From positions 1 through 36,123 of the forward strand of contig JADJBE010000030.1 in the NCBI GenBank assembly GCA_016703895.1: a stretch of DNA of 36,123 nucleotides, given 5' to 3'. A model generated the notes under the pieces. It saw only the letters and a program-made list of their open reading frames with translations. It had not been told where the DNA came from and did not search any database. A program made the translations under genes and the position numbers. Below are positions 15,652 to 23,354 of this stretch, one piece after another; position 1 is the first letter of the stretch, and the number at the start of each line of letters is the position of its first letter. Source of the DNA: Pseudomonadota bacterium (lineage in GTDB: Bacteria > Pseudomonadota > Gammaproteobacteria > Steroidobacterales > Steroidobacteraceae).

Positions 15652-16035
15652 TCAACCCCCGCGCCCATAAAGCTCTTCGGCGGCGCGCTTTTCAGCCGCG
15701 GTCATGACCACGCTTGGGCGGGGCGTGTCGTGCGAAATAGAATCAGTGTGGACGAGCATGCCATTGCGGATATCATAGCTGTGCATCACGGCCTCCCACT
15801 GCTTTTCGCCCCCGACGAAGCGATACTGACCGTCCGCACTGACCGGGTTGCTGCGGAATTCCTGCAGTTCCTTCATGACTTCGGCCCGGGTCTTCGCAGT
15901 CGGGACGAGCGGCTGGTAGGTCAAGCCCTGCTGTTCGTAGGCCGCCGTGAAAGCGGGTGTATTGGCCTGGGCGAGGTTGAAGCTGGTGACGGTCGCCGCG
16001 GCGATTGCCAATGTGGCAAGAGTGGTCGTCTTCAT
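15652..16035 (-). CDS. Exported DUF4148-like protein
   Basis: A 127-residue protein with a clear signal peptide (MKTTTLATLAIAAATVTSFN, then LAQA). The mature part contains KTRAEVMKELQEFRSNP, the motif that typifies DUF4148 periplasmic proteins, and ends in EKRAAEELYGRGG. DUF4148 proteins are small, abundant in Burkholderiales and of unknown function. The start has an AAAGGA site eight bases upstream. The gene is monocistronic: it has its own hairpin after the stop, and the sensor kinase gene ends 230 bases upstream. A TTAC-N6-GTAA site about 110 bases ahead of the start suggests control by the CusR-type regulator. The middle (YRFVGGEKQWEAVMHSYDIR) is unusual for the family and may be a specific module. 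Confidence 0.7.
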   Translation of the reverse strand: MKTTTLATLAIAAATVTSFNLAQANTPAFTAAYEQQGLTYQPLVPTAKTRAEVMKELQEFRSNPVSADGQYRFVGGEKQWEAVMHSYDIRNGMLVHTDSISHDTPRPSVVMTAAEKRAAEELYGRGG

Positions 16036-16143
16036 GATTACTGTCCTTTCGTTCCGTTACGCTGCAGAGACTTTCTGCAACGATGCTGGATGGCATGAAA
16101 CGAACTATAGAAGGCCGCTGCTGACGCCACGATGAACGCTCGA

Positions 16144-16157
16144 TTACCAATGCGTAA
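16144..16157 (-). promoter_or_regulatory. Possible CusR/CopR-type operator
   Basis: TTAC-CAATGC-GTAA has the same half-sites and spacing as the site at 18418-18439. It lies about 110 bases upstream of the DUF4148 gene. The arms are only four bases here, so this is the weakest of the three proposed sites. Confidence 0.4.
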
Positions 16158-16268
16158 GGTAGTAGACCTCCACTGCCTTTGACCGGCCGGCGGTAGAAAC
16201 GCCGGCGACGGCAATCTAGCGCTCTGCTATATCGCGCGGCACTCGGACGATGCCGGAGGTCTGACTCA

Positions 16269-17678
16269 TTAGCCAGGTACCCGTCCAATGGGCAACGTAA
16301 GCACGAAGCGCGCCCCGTCGCTTTGCGACAAGGCTTCCACCTGTCCGCCATGGGCCTCGGCAATCGAGCGGACGATGGCCAAACCAAGGCCCGCGCCTTC
16401 GCCCTCTCTGTGGCGCGATGGATCTACCCGATAAAAGCGGTCGAAGATGCGCGATCGCATTTCATCGGGTATCGATTCACCGACATTCGCTACTGAGATC
16501 TGCACCGCGTTGCGCGCATGAACCCGGATCTCGAGTAACACGATACCGCCCATTGTGGAGTGTCGCACCGCGTTCGATAGTAAGTTGGCGATCGCCCGCC
16601 GTAGCATAAGCGGATCGCCCTCAATTCGCGCATGACCCTCGCGCATGAGTCGGATGTTCTTGTCCTCGGCAAGCGGCTCATAGAACTCAAACAGGGCATC
16701 CACTTCTGCAGACAACTCGACGTCTTCGTAGCGGGGGACAAGCTGCTTGTTGTCAGCCTTGGCGAGAAACAGCATGTCGTTGATCATGCGCGCAAGGCGA
16801 TCGTACTCCTCCAGCCCGGAGTAGAGCACCTCGCGATAGTCGTCGGATGAGCGCGACTTCGACAAGGCGACCTGCGCCTGAGTCATCAGGTTGCTGATTG
16901 GAGTGCGCAACTCGTGCGCGATGTCGGCGGAGAAATCGGCGAGCCGACGGAAGGACTCCTCGAGGCGATCCAGCATGCCGTTGAAGGATTGGGCGAGATC
17001 GATCAGTTCGCTGGGAACCGCCTCGGCGGCGATGCGCTGGTTGAGGCGACTCGCTGAAATGCCTTTCGCGACGCTTGCCATATCGCGCACCGGCGCCAGT
17101 GCCCTTCGCGTCGCGAACCACGTCAACAGCCCTGCTGCGATGAGGCACACCACAAATGCTCCCAGCAGCGCTCTGAGCAGCGCCTGCATGAACATCAGGT
17201 GATGCTCAATGTCCAGCGCAATGCCCACGCGCAGCGGTTCGGCGCGCTCGATACTGGTCGGCACAGCCTCGACCAGGCCGCGCAAGGTCATGCCGTCGCG
17301 CTCCCAGGAAAGGAACGGGGCTTCAGCGATCGCAGTCGAGGGTACCGCCGCGGAGAACCAGTCTGCAGGAAAGGCGCGATCGGAGGCGGCGTAGAGCAGT
17401 TTTCCCTGCGCACTCGCCACCACAACGTGCAGACCGTGATGCCCCACCAGCGCGTCGTCAAGGTGCTTGGGCAGCATTGCAAGATCGTCGGGGGTACGAA
17501 CATTGGCTACGGCGCGCCGCAATAGCACAAGTTTCCCAGCGATTTCCATCCGGTCCTGCTCCTGGAAGTGGCGCTCGATGACTACGAAAAGCATCGCGCC
17601 ACCGCCAACGAGTACGAGGGCGAGGATGATCAGGAAGAGTAGATTGAGCCGAAGCGAGATCGACAGGGGTCGGCTCAT
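16269..17678 (-). CDS. cusS: Heavy-metal sensor histidine kinase (CusS type)
   Basis: A 469-residue inner-membrane sensor kinase that would detect periplasmic Cu(I)/Ag(I) and phosphorylate the adjacent regulator. Layout: first membrane segment ~11-34; periplasmic sensor ~35-165 with several His (HHGLHVVV, DIEHHLMFM); second membrane segment ~168-188; HAMP ~189-243; H-box FSADIAHELRTP with phospho-acceptor His255; N-box NLLSNAVRHS; DRFYRVDPSRHREGEGAGLG combining F- and G-box features. The length and the FYR-DPSRHREG-GLGLAIV block are typical of the CusS/CopS heavy-metal subfamily. The start codon overlaps the regulator's stop (ATGA), so the two are translationally coupled. It belongs in the heavy-metal class with confidence; copper or silver as the signal is inferred from context. 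Confidence 0.9.
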   Translation of the reverse strand: MSRPLSISLRLNLLFLIILALVLVGGGAMLFVVIERHFQEQDRMEIAGKLVLLRRAVANVRTPDDLAMLPKHLDDALVGHHGLHVVVASAQGKLLYAASDRAFPADWFSAAVPSTAIAEAPFLSWERDGMTLRGLVEAVPTSIERAEPLRVGIALDIEHHLMFMQALLRALLGAFVVCLIAAGLLTWFATRRALAPVRDMASVAKGISASRLNQRIAAEAVPSELIDLAQSFNGMLDRLEESFRRLADFSADIAHELRTPISNLMTQAQVALSKSRSSDDYREVLYSGLEEYDRLARMINDMLFLAKADNKQLVPRYEDVELSAEVDALFEFYEPLAEDKNIRLMREGHARIEGDPLMLRRAIANLLSNAVRHSTMGGIVLLEIRVHARNAVQISVANVGESIPDEMRSRIFDRFYRVDPSRHREGEGAGLGLAIVRSIAEAHGGQVEALSQSDGARFVLTLPIGRVPG

Positions 17679-18355
17679 TCCGCCTCCGTTCGCTCGATCA
17701 CGTACCCCATCCCGCGAACGGTTCGAATCAATTTGACGTCGAAGCCGTCATCAACCTTTGCCCGCAGACGACGAATTGCCACTTCGATGACATTGGTATC
17801 GCTGTCAAAGTTCATGTCCCACACCTGGGACGCGATCAGTGATCGGGGTAGCACCTCGCCCTGCCGACGCAGCAAGAGTTCGAGCAACGCGAATTCTTTG
17901 GCCGTCAGGTCGATACGCCGGCCTCCGCGGGTCACGCGCCGGCGCAGGAGATCGAGTTCAAGATCCGCGACGCTCACCCATTCCGACTCCCGCGTCTTGC
18001 CCCGGCGCAGTAGCGTCCGTATGCGGGCAAGCAACTCGGAAAAGGCAAACGGCTTCACCAAATAGTCATCGGCACCGGCATCGAGACCCTTGACGCGATC
18101 GTCAACATCATCTCGCGCAGTGAGGATTAGAACCGGCAGATCCTTGCCCGATCGCCGAATGGCCTGCAACACCTGCCAGCCGTCAATACCGGGGAGCATG
18201 ATGTCGAGCACCAGCAGGTCGTAATCCTCTGCCAGTGCCAAGTGAATTCCGTCGACGCCATCGCTGGCGAGATCAGTGATGAAGCCGGCCTCGGTGAGAC
18301 CTTGCTTGAGGTAGGCGCCGGTCTTCGGTTCATCTTCTACTACGAGTAATTTCAT
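17675..18355 (-). CDS. cusR: Heavy-metal response regulator (CusR/CopR type, OmpR family)
   Basis: A 226-residue two-component regulator. The receiver domain has the acidic pair in VVEDEP, phospho-acceptor Asp51 (VLDIMLPG), Thr79 and Lys101 (LVKPFAF). The OmpR-type winged helix follows: DLELDLLRRRVTRGG, LTAKEFALLELLLRRQGEVL, SDTNVIEVAIRRLRAKVDDG and IRTVRGMGYVIE. The VWDMNFDSDTNVIEVAIRRLR block is characteristic of CusR, CopR and related copper regulators. Start ATG 18355 is set by a GGAG site and the conserved MKLLVVEDEP opening. It is the first gene of a cusR-cusS unit and diverges from the CusF-like gene at 18549. A perfect inverted repeat between them (18418-18439) is a good candidate for its own binding site, implying autoregulation. 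Confidence 0.92.
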   Translation of the reverse strand: MKLLVVEDEPKTGAYLKQGLTEAGFITDLASDGVDGIHLALAEDYDLLVLDIMLPGIDGWQVLQAIRRSGKDLPVLILTARDDVDDRVKGLDAGADDYLVKPFAFSELLARIRTLLRRGKTRESEWVSVADLELDLLRRRVTRGGRRIDLTAKEFALLELLLRRQGEVLPRSLIASQVWDMNFDSDTNVIEVAIRRLRAKVDDGFDVKLIRTVRGMGYVIERTEAE

Positions 18356-18417
18356 GAAGTCGCTCCTACCCAATCATGGGCGCGACGATTGTGCATCGGC
18401 AGCGTGGACTGGCGCCG

Positions 18418-18439
18418 AAGATTACCTATTTGTAATCTT
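18418..18439. promoter_or_regulatory. Perfect inverted repeat, probable CusR/CopR operator
   Basis: AAGATTAC-CTATTT-GTAATCTT has perfect 8-base arms and a 6-base spacer, and lies in the divergent promoter region between cusR and the CusF-like gene. Its TTAC-N6-GTAA core has the spacing of known cop/cus boxes and recurs at 22814 (TGAC-N6-GTAA) and 16144. It probably controls both directions. Confidence 0.75.
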
Positions 18440-18548
18440 AGCGTCAGGGTCCCGACGGTTATCGTTCGGCATCATGCGCAACCGACTGCCAACGGCACCG
18501 CGTGCCGGCCTCTGGCCCTGAGTTGTCGCTACCGATGAAAGGCGCGCC

Positions 18549-19124
18549 ATGACCGTCCGTGACTCCCGCCTCGGGCCCCTCCCTCCGTATTGCCTGTTTG
18601 TAGCTCTCCTGCTAGTAACCCCCATGGTGTGGGCGCTTCCCTTGGAGAGCGAGCGCGGCCCCGCCGACCCGGCAGCACCTACACCACCCCTGCGCTACGA
18701 GAGTCCGTTCGGTCGCTATCGAGCGATGTCTGAATCGGCGCTCCTTCCGTGGCGTTCACTCTTTGATACCCGCGGCGAGTTCGTCGCCCTGCCTACGCCG
18801 GAAGTCAGCGTTGAGGTCGTTGCGCGAAAGCCGGCGGGTGGACATGCCGAACAGGAACGCTCTGGGCGCACGGTGACGCTTGCAGTAGCAGCGGCGCCGG
18901 CGTCGGGCAGCGATACCCGAGCGCGGGTCGAGTCGATCAACAAGGCCGATGCCAAGATCAAGCTCAGGCATGGCCCGATCCCCAAACTGGACATGCCGGC
19001 GATGACGATGGTGTTCCGGGTGGCCAATGCGGCCCTGCTCGAGCAGGTGACCGAGGGCGAAGAGGTCGGCGTCACAATCGAAAAGATTGGCAGCGCGTAC
19101 GTTGTCACTGGCATCCAACGTTGA
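18549..19124 (+). CDS. Periplasmic CusF-like copper chaperone with long N-terminal extension
   Basis: A 191-residue exported protein. A hydrophobic leader (YCLFVALLLVTPMVWA) is followed by an ~80-residue extension (RYESPFGRYRAMSESALLPW, TRGEFVALPTPEVSVEVV) and a C-terminal CusF-like domain at ~115-190. The domain reads RARVESINKADAKIKLRHGP, IPKLDMPAMTMVFRVANAAL and YVVTGIQ. The His of RHG and the two Met of MTM match the metal ligands of CusF. The position of the CusF Trp carries Met here (DMPAMTM). It would bind Cu(I)/Ag(I) in the periplasm and hand it to the efflux system. The start has an AAAGG site at good spacing. It heads a plus-strand set with the outer-membrane factor (9-nt gap) and a multicopper oxidase. 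Longer than plain CusF (~110 residues). Confidence 0.8.
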   Translation: MTVRDSRLGPLPPYCLFVALLLVTPMVWALPLESERGPADPAAPTPPLRYESPFGRYRAMSESALLPWRSLFDTRGEFVALPTPEVSVEVVARKPAGGHAEQERSGRTVTLAVAAAPASGSDTRARVESINKADAKIKLRHGPIPKLDMPAMTMVFRVANAALLEQVTEGEEVGVTIEKIGSAYVVTGIQR

Positions 19125-19133
19125 GGCGCCACC

Positions 19134-20559
19134 GTGCCGACCAATACAAAGCGAAGGATTGGCGTGTTGCACAGCCTGCTGGTGCTGGCGGTAGCGGCGT
19201 TTCTGGGTGGTTGCGCGACCTTCTCTACTGACGGCGGTCTCGACGTCGCGGGTACGATCGCGCGTGACAAGCTCGGACTGAACGTCGCCTCGGTACTGCC
19301 CGACGACCCGCAGTCGGCGCAACGAGCGGAGGTGACCGCGTTGCTGCGGCAGCCTTTGACCGCCGATGCCGCCGCCCAAATTGCGCTCTACAGCAATCCC
19401 GGTCTGCAGGCCGCCTATGCGGAGCTGCGCGTGGTTGAAGCCGACCGCGTTCAGGCCGGCCGGCTGCCCAATCCCGGCTACAGCTACAAGAGACTGGGCT
19501 CGGATGCAGGTAGCTCGTTCGAAAACAAACTTGGCATCAACCTCGGCGCCATCCTGACCCTGCCCCTGGCCGAGAATGTGGAGCAGCAGCGCTTCGAGTC
19601 CGCCAAGCTCAAGGCCGCGGCCCAAACCGTCGCCGTCGCCCTGGGCGCCCGGCGCGCCTGGGTCGACGCCGTGGCGGCGCGACAGGGGGCGGAATACATG
19701 CAGCAGGTTGTCGAGTCCGCCGAGGCGGGGCGTGAACTGGCCAATCGGATGCGCGCGGTCGGCAACTGGAGCCGCATCGACAAGCACCGCGAGCAGCTCT
19801 TCTACGCCGAGGCGGCGGCCCAACGCGCCCGCGCCGAGCAGGCGGCGGTCACGGCGCGCGAGCAACTTCATCCGCACCCTGGGTCTGTGGGGAGGTGAGC
19901 TTGGGTTCACGCTGCCGGCCCGGTTGCCCGACTTGCCGGGAGCGCCGCGCGAGCTGATCGAAGCCGAGCGGGTGGCGGTCGAGCAGCGGCTCGACATCCG
20001 GGCCGCCCGGCGGAACCTGGATGCCGAGGCGGAAATGCTGGGCCTGACGCGCATCACCCGCTGGGTCAACGTCCTGCATATAGAGGGCATTCGCGAGCGC
20101 GAGGCCGATGGCTCGGTGAAGCGCGGCTTCGAGATCGGCATCAACATCCCGCTCTTCGACTGGGGCGATGCGCGTGCCGCCAAGGCCGAGGCGCAGTACC
20201 TCCAAGCGGCTTTGCAGCTGCGTGAGACCGCCGTCAACGCGCGGTCGGAGGTACGCGAGGCGTGGCACGCCTATCGCATTGCTTATGATCTCGCGCGCCA
20301 CTACCGCGACGAGATCGTTCCGCTGCGCAAGCGCATCTCCGATGAGCAGTTGCTGCGCTACAACGGCATGCTGATCGGTGTGTTCGAACTTATCGCCGAT
20401 TCGCGCGACCAGGTTGCGAGCATCAACGCCTACCTCCAGGCCCTGCGCGACAGCTGGCTCGCCGAAGCCGATCTCCAGCAGGCGCTGTTAGGTCAGGTAG
20501 GCGCCGGCCGACGCGGCGGTGTCATCGCCATGCCCGCCGGCGGTGCCGCTGGACATTGA
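19134..20559 (+). pseudogene. Outer-membrane factor (TolC/CusC family lipoprotein), one frameshift
   Basis: A TolC-type outer-membrane channel protein. It starts at GTG 19134 with a lipoprotein signal (HSLLVLAVAAFLGGCATF; lipobox LGGC). The first 245 residues (NPGLQAAYAELRVVEADRVQ, NPGYSYKRLG, LGARRAWVDAVAARQG) are in one frame. The rest (FIRTLGLWGGELGFTLPARL, LDIRAARRNLDAEAEMLGLT, EIGINIPLFDWGDARAAKAE, LLRYNGMLIGVFELIAD) is in the next. The break lies near 19863-19870, between AREQL and IRTLGLWG. Joined, it is about 475 residues, normal for the family. As written only the N-terminal half would be made and no channel would form. It lies between the CusF-like gene and the multicopper oxidase. 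A second, intact outer-membrane factor (23355) belongs to the Cus operon, so loss of this one might be tolerated. Confidence 0.8.
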
Positions 20560-20575
20560 GGAAGGATCGACCGCG

Positions 20576-21859
20576 ATGGTGACACGCCGACAGTTCATCG
20601 GTCGCTCGACCGCCGCCGTTCTGGGCGCGGGGCTGGTATCGCGGGCCGGCGCGGCCACGCTACCCGAGGCGGCGACCTCGGACCGCGCGACATTGGTGGC
20701 GCCTGGTTTGCCACCCAATGGCCGACCCTACCACCCGGTCGTTACGCTCAACGGCTGGAGCGCGCCCTGGCGGATGCGGGATGGATGGAAGGAGTTCCAT
20801 CTCGTCGCCGAGCCCGTCACGCGCGAGATCAGCAAGGGCATGGTGGCGCACCTCTGGGGTTACAACGGCCAATCGCCGGGGCCGACCATCGAGTGCGTCG
20901 AGGGCGACAAGGTCCGCATCTTCGTGACCAACCGCCTGCCCGAGCACACGACGATCCACTGGCACGGAATCCTGCTGCCCAACGGCATGGACGGCGTCGG
21001 CGGCCTCACGCAGCCGCAGATCCCGGTCGGCAAGACCTTCGTCTACGAGTTCGAGATGAAGAAGTCCGGTACTTTCATGTACCACCCACACGCGGACGAA
21101 ATGGTTCAGATGGCGATGGGGATGATGGGTTTCATCGTTGTGCATCCACGCAATCCTGCATTCATGCGCGTCGATCGCGATTTCGTGTTTCTGATCAACG
21201 CCTACGACATTGATCCCGGCTCATATACGCCGCGCATCAATACGATGACCGATTTCAACCTGTGGACCTGGAACAGCCGGGCGTTCCCCGGCATCGACTC
21301 GCTGGTCGTCCGCACGGGAGACCGCGTGCGCATTCGATTCGGCAACCTGACGATGACCAACCACCCGATCCACATGCACGGCTACGACTTTGAGGTCACC
21401 TGCACCGACGGTGGCTGGGTGCCCAAGTCGGCCCGCTGGCCCGAGGTGACCGTCGACGTCGCCGTCGGCCAGATGCGCGCCTTCGAGTTCGACGCCGCCC
21501 ATCCTGGCGACTGGGCGATGCATTGCCACAAGTCGCACCACACGATGAATGCCATGGGACACGCCGTGCCGACCATGATCGGTGTCGATCATCGCGGCAT
21601 CGCGCAGAAGATCAACCGCCTCATCCCCGAATACATGGTAATGGGTGACAAGGGCATGGCCGACATGGGTGAAATGGAAATGCCATTGCCCGAGAACACG
21701 CTGCCGATGATGACGGGCACGGGACCCTTCGGTCCGCTCGAGATGGGCGGCATGTTCACCGTCGTCAAGGTGCGCGACGGCCTCGGGCGAGGCGACTACG
21801 CCGACCCCGGTTGGTACGCGCATCCCGAAGGCACCCAAGCCTACGAGCTCAGGCTGTAG
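20576..21859 (+). CDS. Multicopper oxidase, short two-domain-like form, Tat-exported
   Basis: A 427-residue copper oxidase that probably oxidises Cu(I) in the periplasm. The N-terminus has a twin-Arg signal (MVTRRQFIGRS followed by a hydrophobic AAVLGAGLV). Copper-ligand motifs in order: HWHG at 128-131, YHPH at 169-172, HPIHMHG at 263-269, and HCHKSHHTMNAM at 316-327. The last fits the HCH-x3-H-x4-M pattern for the type-1 and trinuclear sites. Only about 90 residues separate the second and third motifs, against some 300 in CueO-type enzymes. The enzyme therefore probably has two cupredoxin domains and works as an oligomer (inference). The C-terminal third is Met-rich (MGDKGMADMGEMEMPLPE). 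ATG 20576 has AAGGA upstream and lies 16 bases after the outer-membrane factor. Confidence 0.88.
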   Translation: MVTRRQFIGRSTAAVLGAGLVSRAGAATLPEAATSDRATLVAPGLPPNGRPYHPVVTLNGWSAPWRMRDGWKEFHLVAEPVTREISKGMVAHLWGYNGQSPGPTIECVEGDKVRIFVTNRLPEHTTIHWHGILLPNGMDGVGGLTQPQIPVGKTFVYEFEMKKSGTFMYHPHADEMVQMAMGMMGFIVVHPRNPAFMRVDRDFVFLINAYDIDPGSYTPRINTMTDFNLWTWNSRAFPGIDSLVVRTGDRVRIRFGNLTMTNHPIHMHGYDFEVTCTDGGWVPKSARWPEVTVDVAVGQMRAFEFDAAHPGDWAMHCHKSHHTMNAMGHAVPTMIGVDHRGIAQKINRLIPEYMVMGDKGMADMGEMEMPLPENTLPMMTGTGPFGPLEMGGMFTVVKVRDGLGRGDYADPGWYAHPEGTQAYELRL

Positions 21860-22116
21860 CCGTACGTCGTAGCAGTCCGTATGGCCACCGGCGCCAAGAT
21901 CTTGCCGTTGCCACGCTGCAAGACCAACGGAGCGGCCACTTTGCTCGTGATATTGCACGCAGACTTCGATGTTGTACTGCGACTGATCAGCGCGGTTGAA
22001 CTTTGGATCGCAAACCGTAGATGAAACCGCGTGGTCCTGGAGCCGCGTTAGCTCTCGCGATTTTGCAGCGCATATTCTCATCGCCCGAAAGGGCCCTACG
22101 ATTGAAGGAATTTCAA

Positions 22117-22633
22117 ATGCACCTCGTCCAACCCCGCACCATTCTCCTTGCGCTTTGGGGAATCGCCTGCCATGGCAAGTTCGGCGGCGGCGTCTGCCCA
22201 TGGTGACGGTACCGACACCATGCCGCACCGGACGGCCGCGGAATACAGCAAGGCACCGGAAATGCCCTTCGGCCGGGCCATCGATCCGGCTAAGGCGACC
22301 CGAACCATCACGATCGACATGAGCGATGCCATGCGCTACCAGCCCAGCGAGATCACGATCCAGCGCGGTGAGCGGATCCGCTTTGTCGTCCGCAATGGCG
22401 GCAAGGCGATGCATGAAATGATCCTCGGGTCTCTCGACGAGCTGAAGGAGCACGGCGAGTTGATGAAAAAATTTCCCGACATGGAGCATGACGAACTCCA
22501 CATGGCCCATGTTCCCCCAGGCAAGTCGCTCGAAATGGGTTGGCAATTCAGTCGTTCCGGGGAGTTTTATTTCGGTTGCCTGGTGCCCGGCCATTTTGAG
22601 GCAGGCATGCTCGGACGGATTGTCGTCAAATAA
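22117..22633 (+). pseudogene. copI: Periplasmic cupredoxin (CopI-like), frameshift near the signal peptide
   Basis: A plastocyanin-like copper protein. The best ribosome site (AAGGA) belongs to ATG 22117, which encodes a signal-like start MHLVQPRTILLALWGIA. That frame stops at 22206. The mature protein is in another frame: MASSAAASAHGDGTDTM, then ATRTITIDMSDAMRYQPSEI, GERIRFVVRNGGKAMHEM and FYFGCLVPGHFEAGMLGRI. A type-1 copper site is visible (His in MHEM, then C-x5-H-x4-M). Met and His near the N-terminus resemble CopI, a copper-induced periplasmic cupredoxin of betaproteobacteria. A one-base indel at about 22155-22165 would separate leader from mature protein. Alternatively translation could begin at the in-frame ATG 22172, giving no leader. 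It lies between the multicopper oxidase and the CusF operon. Confidence 0.65.
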
Positions 22634-22972
22634 CCGTGACCTTTTGACCTGGATCAAGCGCATTCATCGCGTCTGTGTCCAAGGCGGTAGCCCGCGCAAC
22701 CTGACGCTTGGCGGTTGTTGGTTACCGTCAATCTCCCTAGGTGAATTCAGGCTGCCGGTGCGGTCGTAGCCGAGCCTTCAGGGGGTCAGCAAGATTGTGG
22801 GCTCGGCCAAACCTGACAGAAATGTAATTTTTCAGTCAGCTTTCTGTGCGCCGCACAAAGGCACAATGCGTCGACCATGGAATTGGTTAAAGAAATGACG
22901 ATGAAATCATGCGACCACGCACTCATTGCCCTTTCAGAGCCTGCCACTTTTGACCCAAGGAGACCTACGCTC
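22634..22972. other. Promoter-containing intergenic region ahead of the cus operon
   Basis: About 340 bases between copI and cusF. It holds a long-range inverted repeat (GCCGAGCC at 22769-22776 with GGCTCGGC at 22800-22807), which may end copI transcription, followed by the regulator site at 22814-22827. An in-frame extension of the cusF frame up to 22877 shows no signal-peptide character and is not part of the protein. Confidence 0.5.
22814..22827 (+). promoter_or_regulatory. Probable CusR/CopR-binding site (cop-box-like)
   Basis: TGAC-AGAAAT-GTAA is followed by a T-rich stretch and CAGTCAGC. As I recall it, TGACAGAAATGTAAT closely resembles the cop box described for Pseudomonas cop promoters. 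It lies about 145 bases upstream of the cusF start, suitable for activating the cusF-C-B-A operon. Confidence 0.65.
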
Positions 22973-23317
22973 GTGAAAACCGCACTCATCACTCTCGTTG
23001 CTGCCGCGTCAGCCCTAATCCCGCTTGCCGCATCGGCCCAGGCCGATCACTCGCAGCATATGACCCCGGCCAGAGCCGCCGCTCCCGCGCCGGCGGCAAC
23101 GACCAACGGCGTGGTAAAGAGAGTCGACGCCGCACGCGGTGACGTGACGATCGCGCACGACGACATCAAAAATCTTGGCATGGGGAAGATGACGATGACC
23201 TTTCGCGCCAAGGATCCGGCCTGGGCGAAGAAATTGAAGGAAGGTGACCAGATCCGCTTCGCCGCCGATATGGTGAAGGGCGAGCTCACCCTTGTCGCGT
23301 ACGAAATGGTCAAGTAG
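22973..23317 (+). CDS. cusF: CusF periplasmic Cu/Ag-binding protein
   Basis: A 114-residue exported protein. The start is GTG 22973, supported by AAGGAG nine bases upstream and by the signal peptide that follows (TALITLVAAASALIPLAASA). The mature part begins QADHSQHMTP and carries the CusF fold: NGVVKRVDAARGDVTIAHDD, KNLGMGKMTMTFRAKDPAWA and GDQIRFAADMVKGELTLVAY. Ligands are the His of AHDD and the two Met of MTM. The Trp that caps the metal in E. coli CusF is replaced by Met (GMGKMTM). It binds Cu(I)/Ag(I) and passes it to CusB. It is the first gene of the cusF-cusC-cusB-cusA set; cusC follows after 37 bases. A cop-box-like site lies upstream. Confidence 0.9.
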   Translation: MKTALITLVAAASALIPLAASAQADHSQHMTPARAAAPAPAATTNGVVKRVDAARGDVTIAHDDIKNLGMGKMTMTFRAKDPAWAKKLKEGDQIRFAADMVKGELTLVAYEMVK

Positions 23318-23354
23318 CCTCATCGGTCTCGTTGCCGACTTCAGGAGTTTGTCC

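Noticed and set aside
18756..20237. Minus-strand frame of 493 codons opposite the CusF-like and outer-membrane-factor genes
   Set aside because: No recognisable motif, and the plus-strand genes show clear domains.
19134..20559. Programmed ribosomal frameshift in the outer-membrane factor
   Set aside because: No slippery heptamer or downstream structure stands out, and many other genes in the window have similar one-base breaks.
21221..22663. Minus-strand frame of 480 codons opposite the oxidase and copI
   Set aside because: Shadow of the oxidase copper motifs; no ribosome site.
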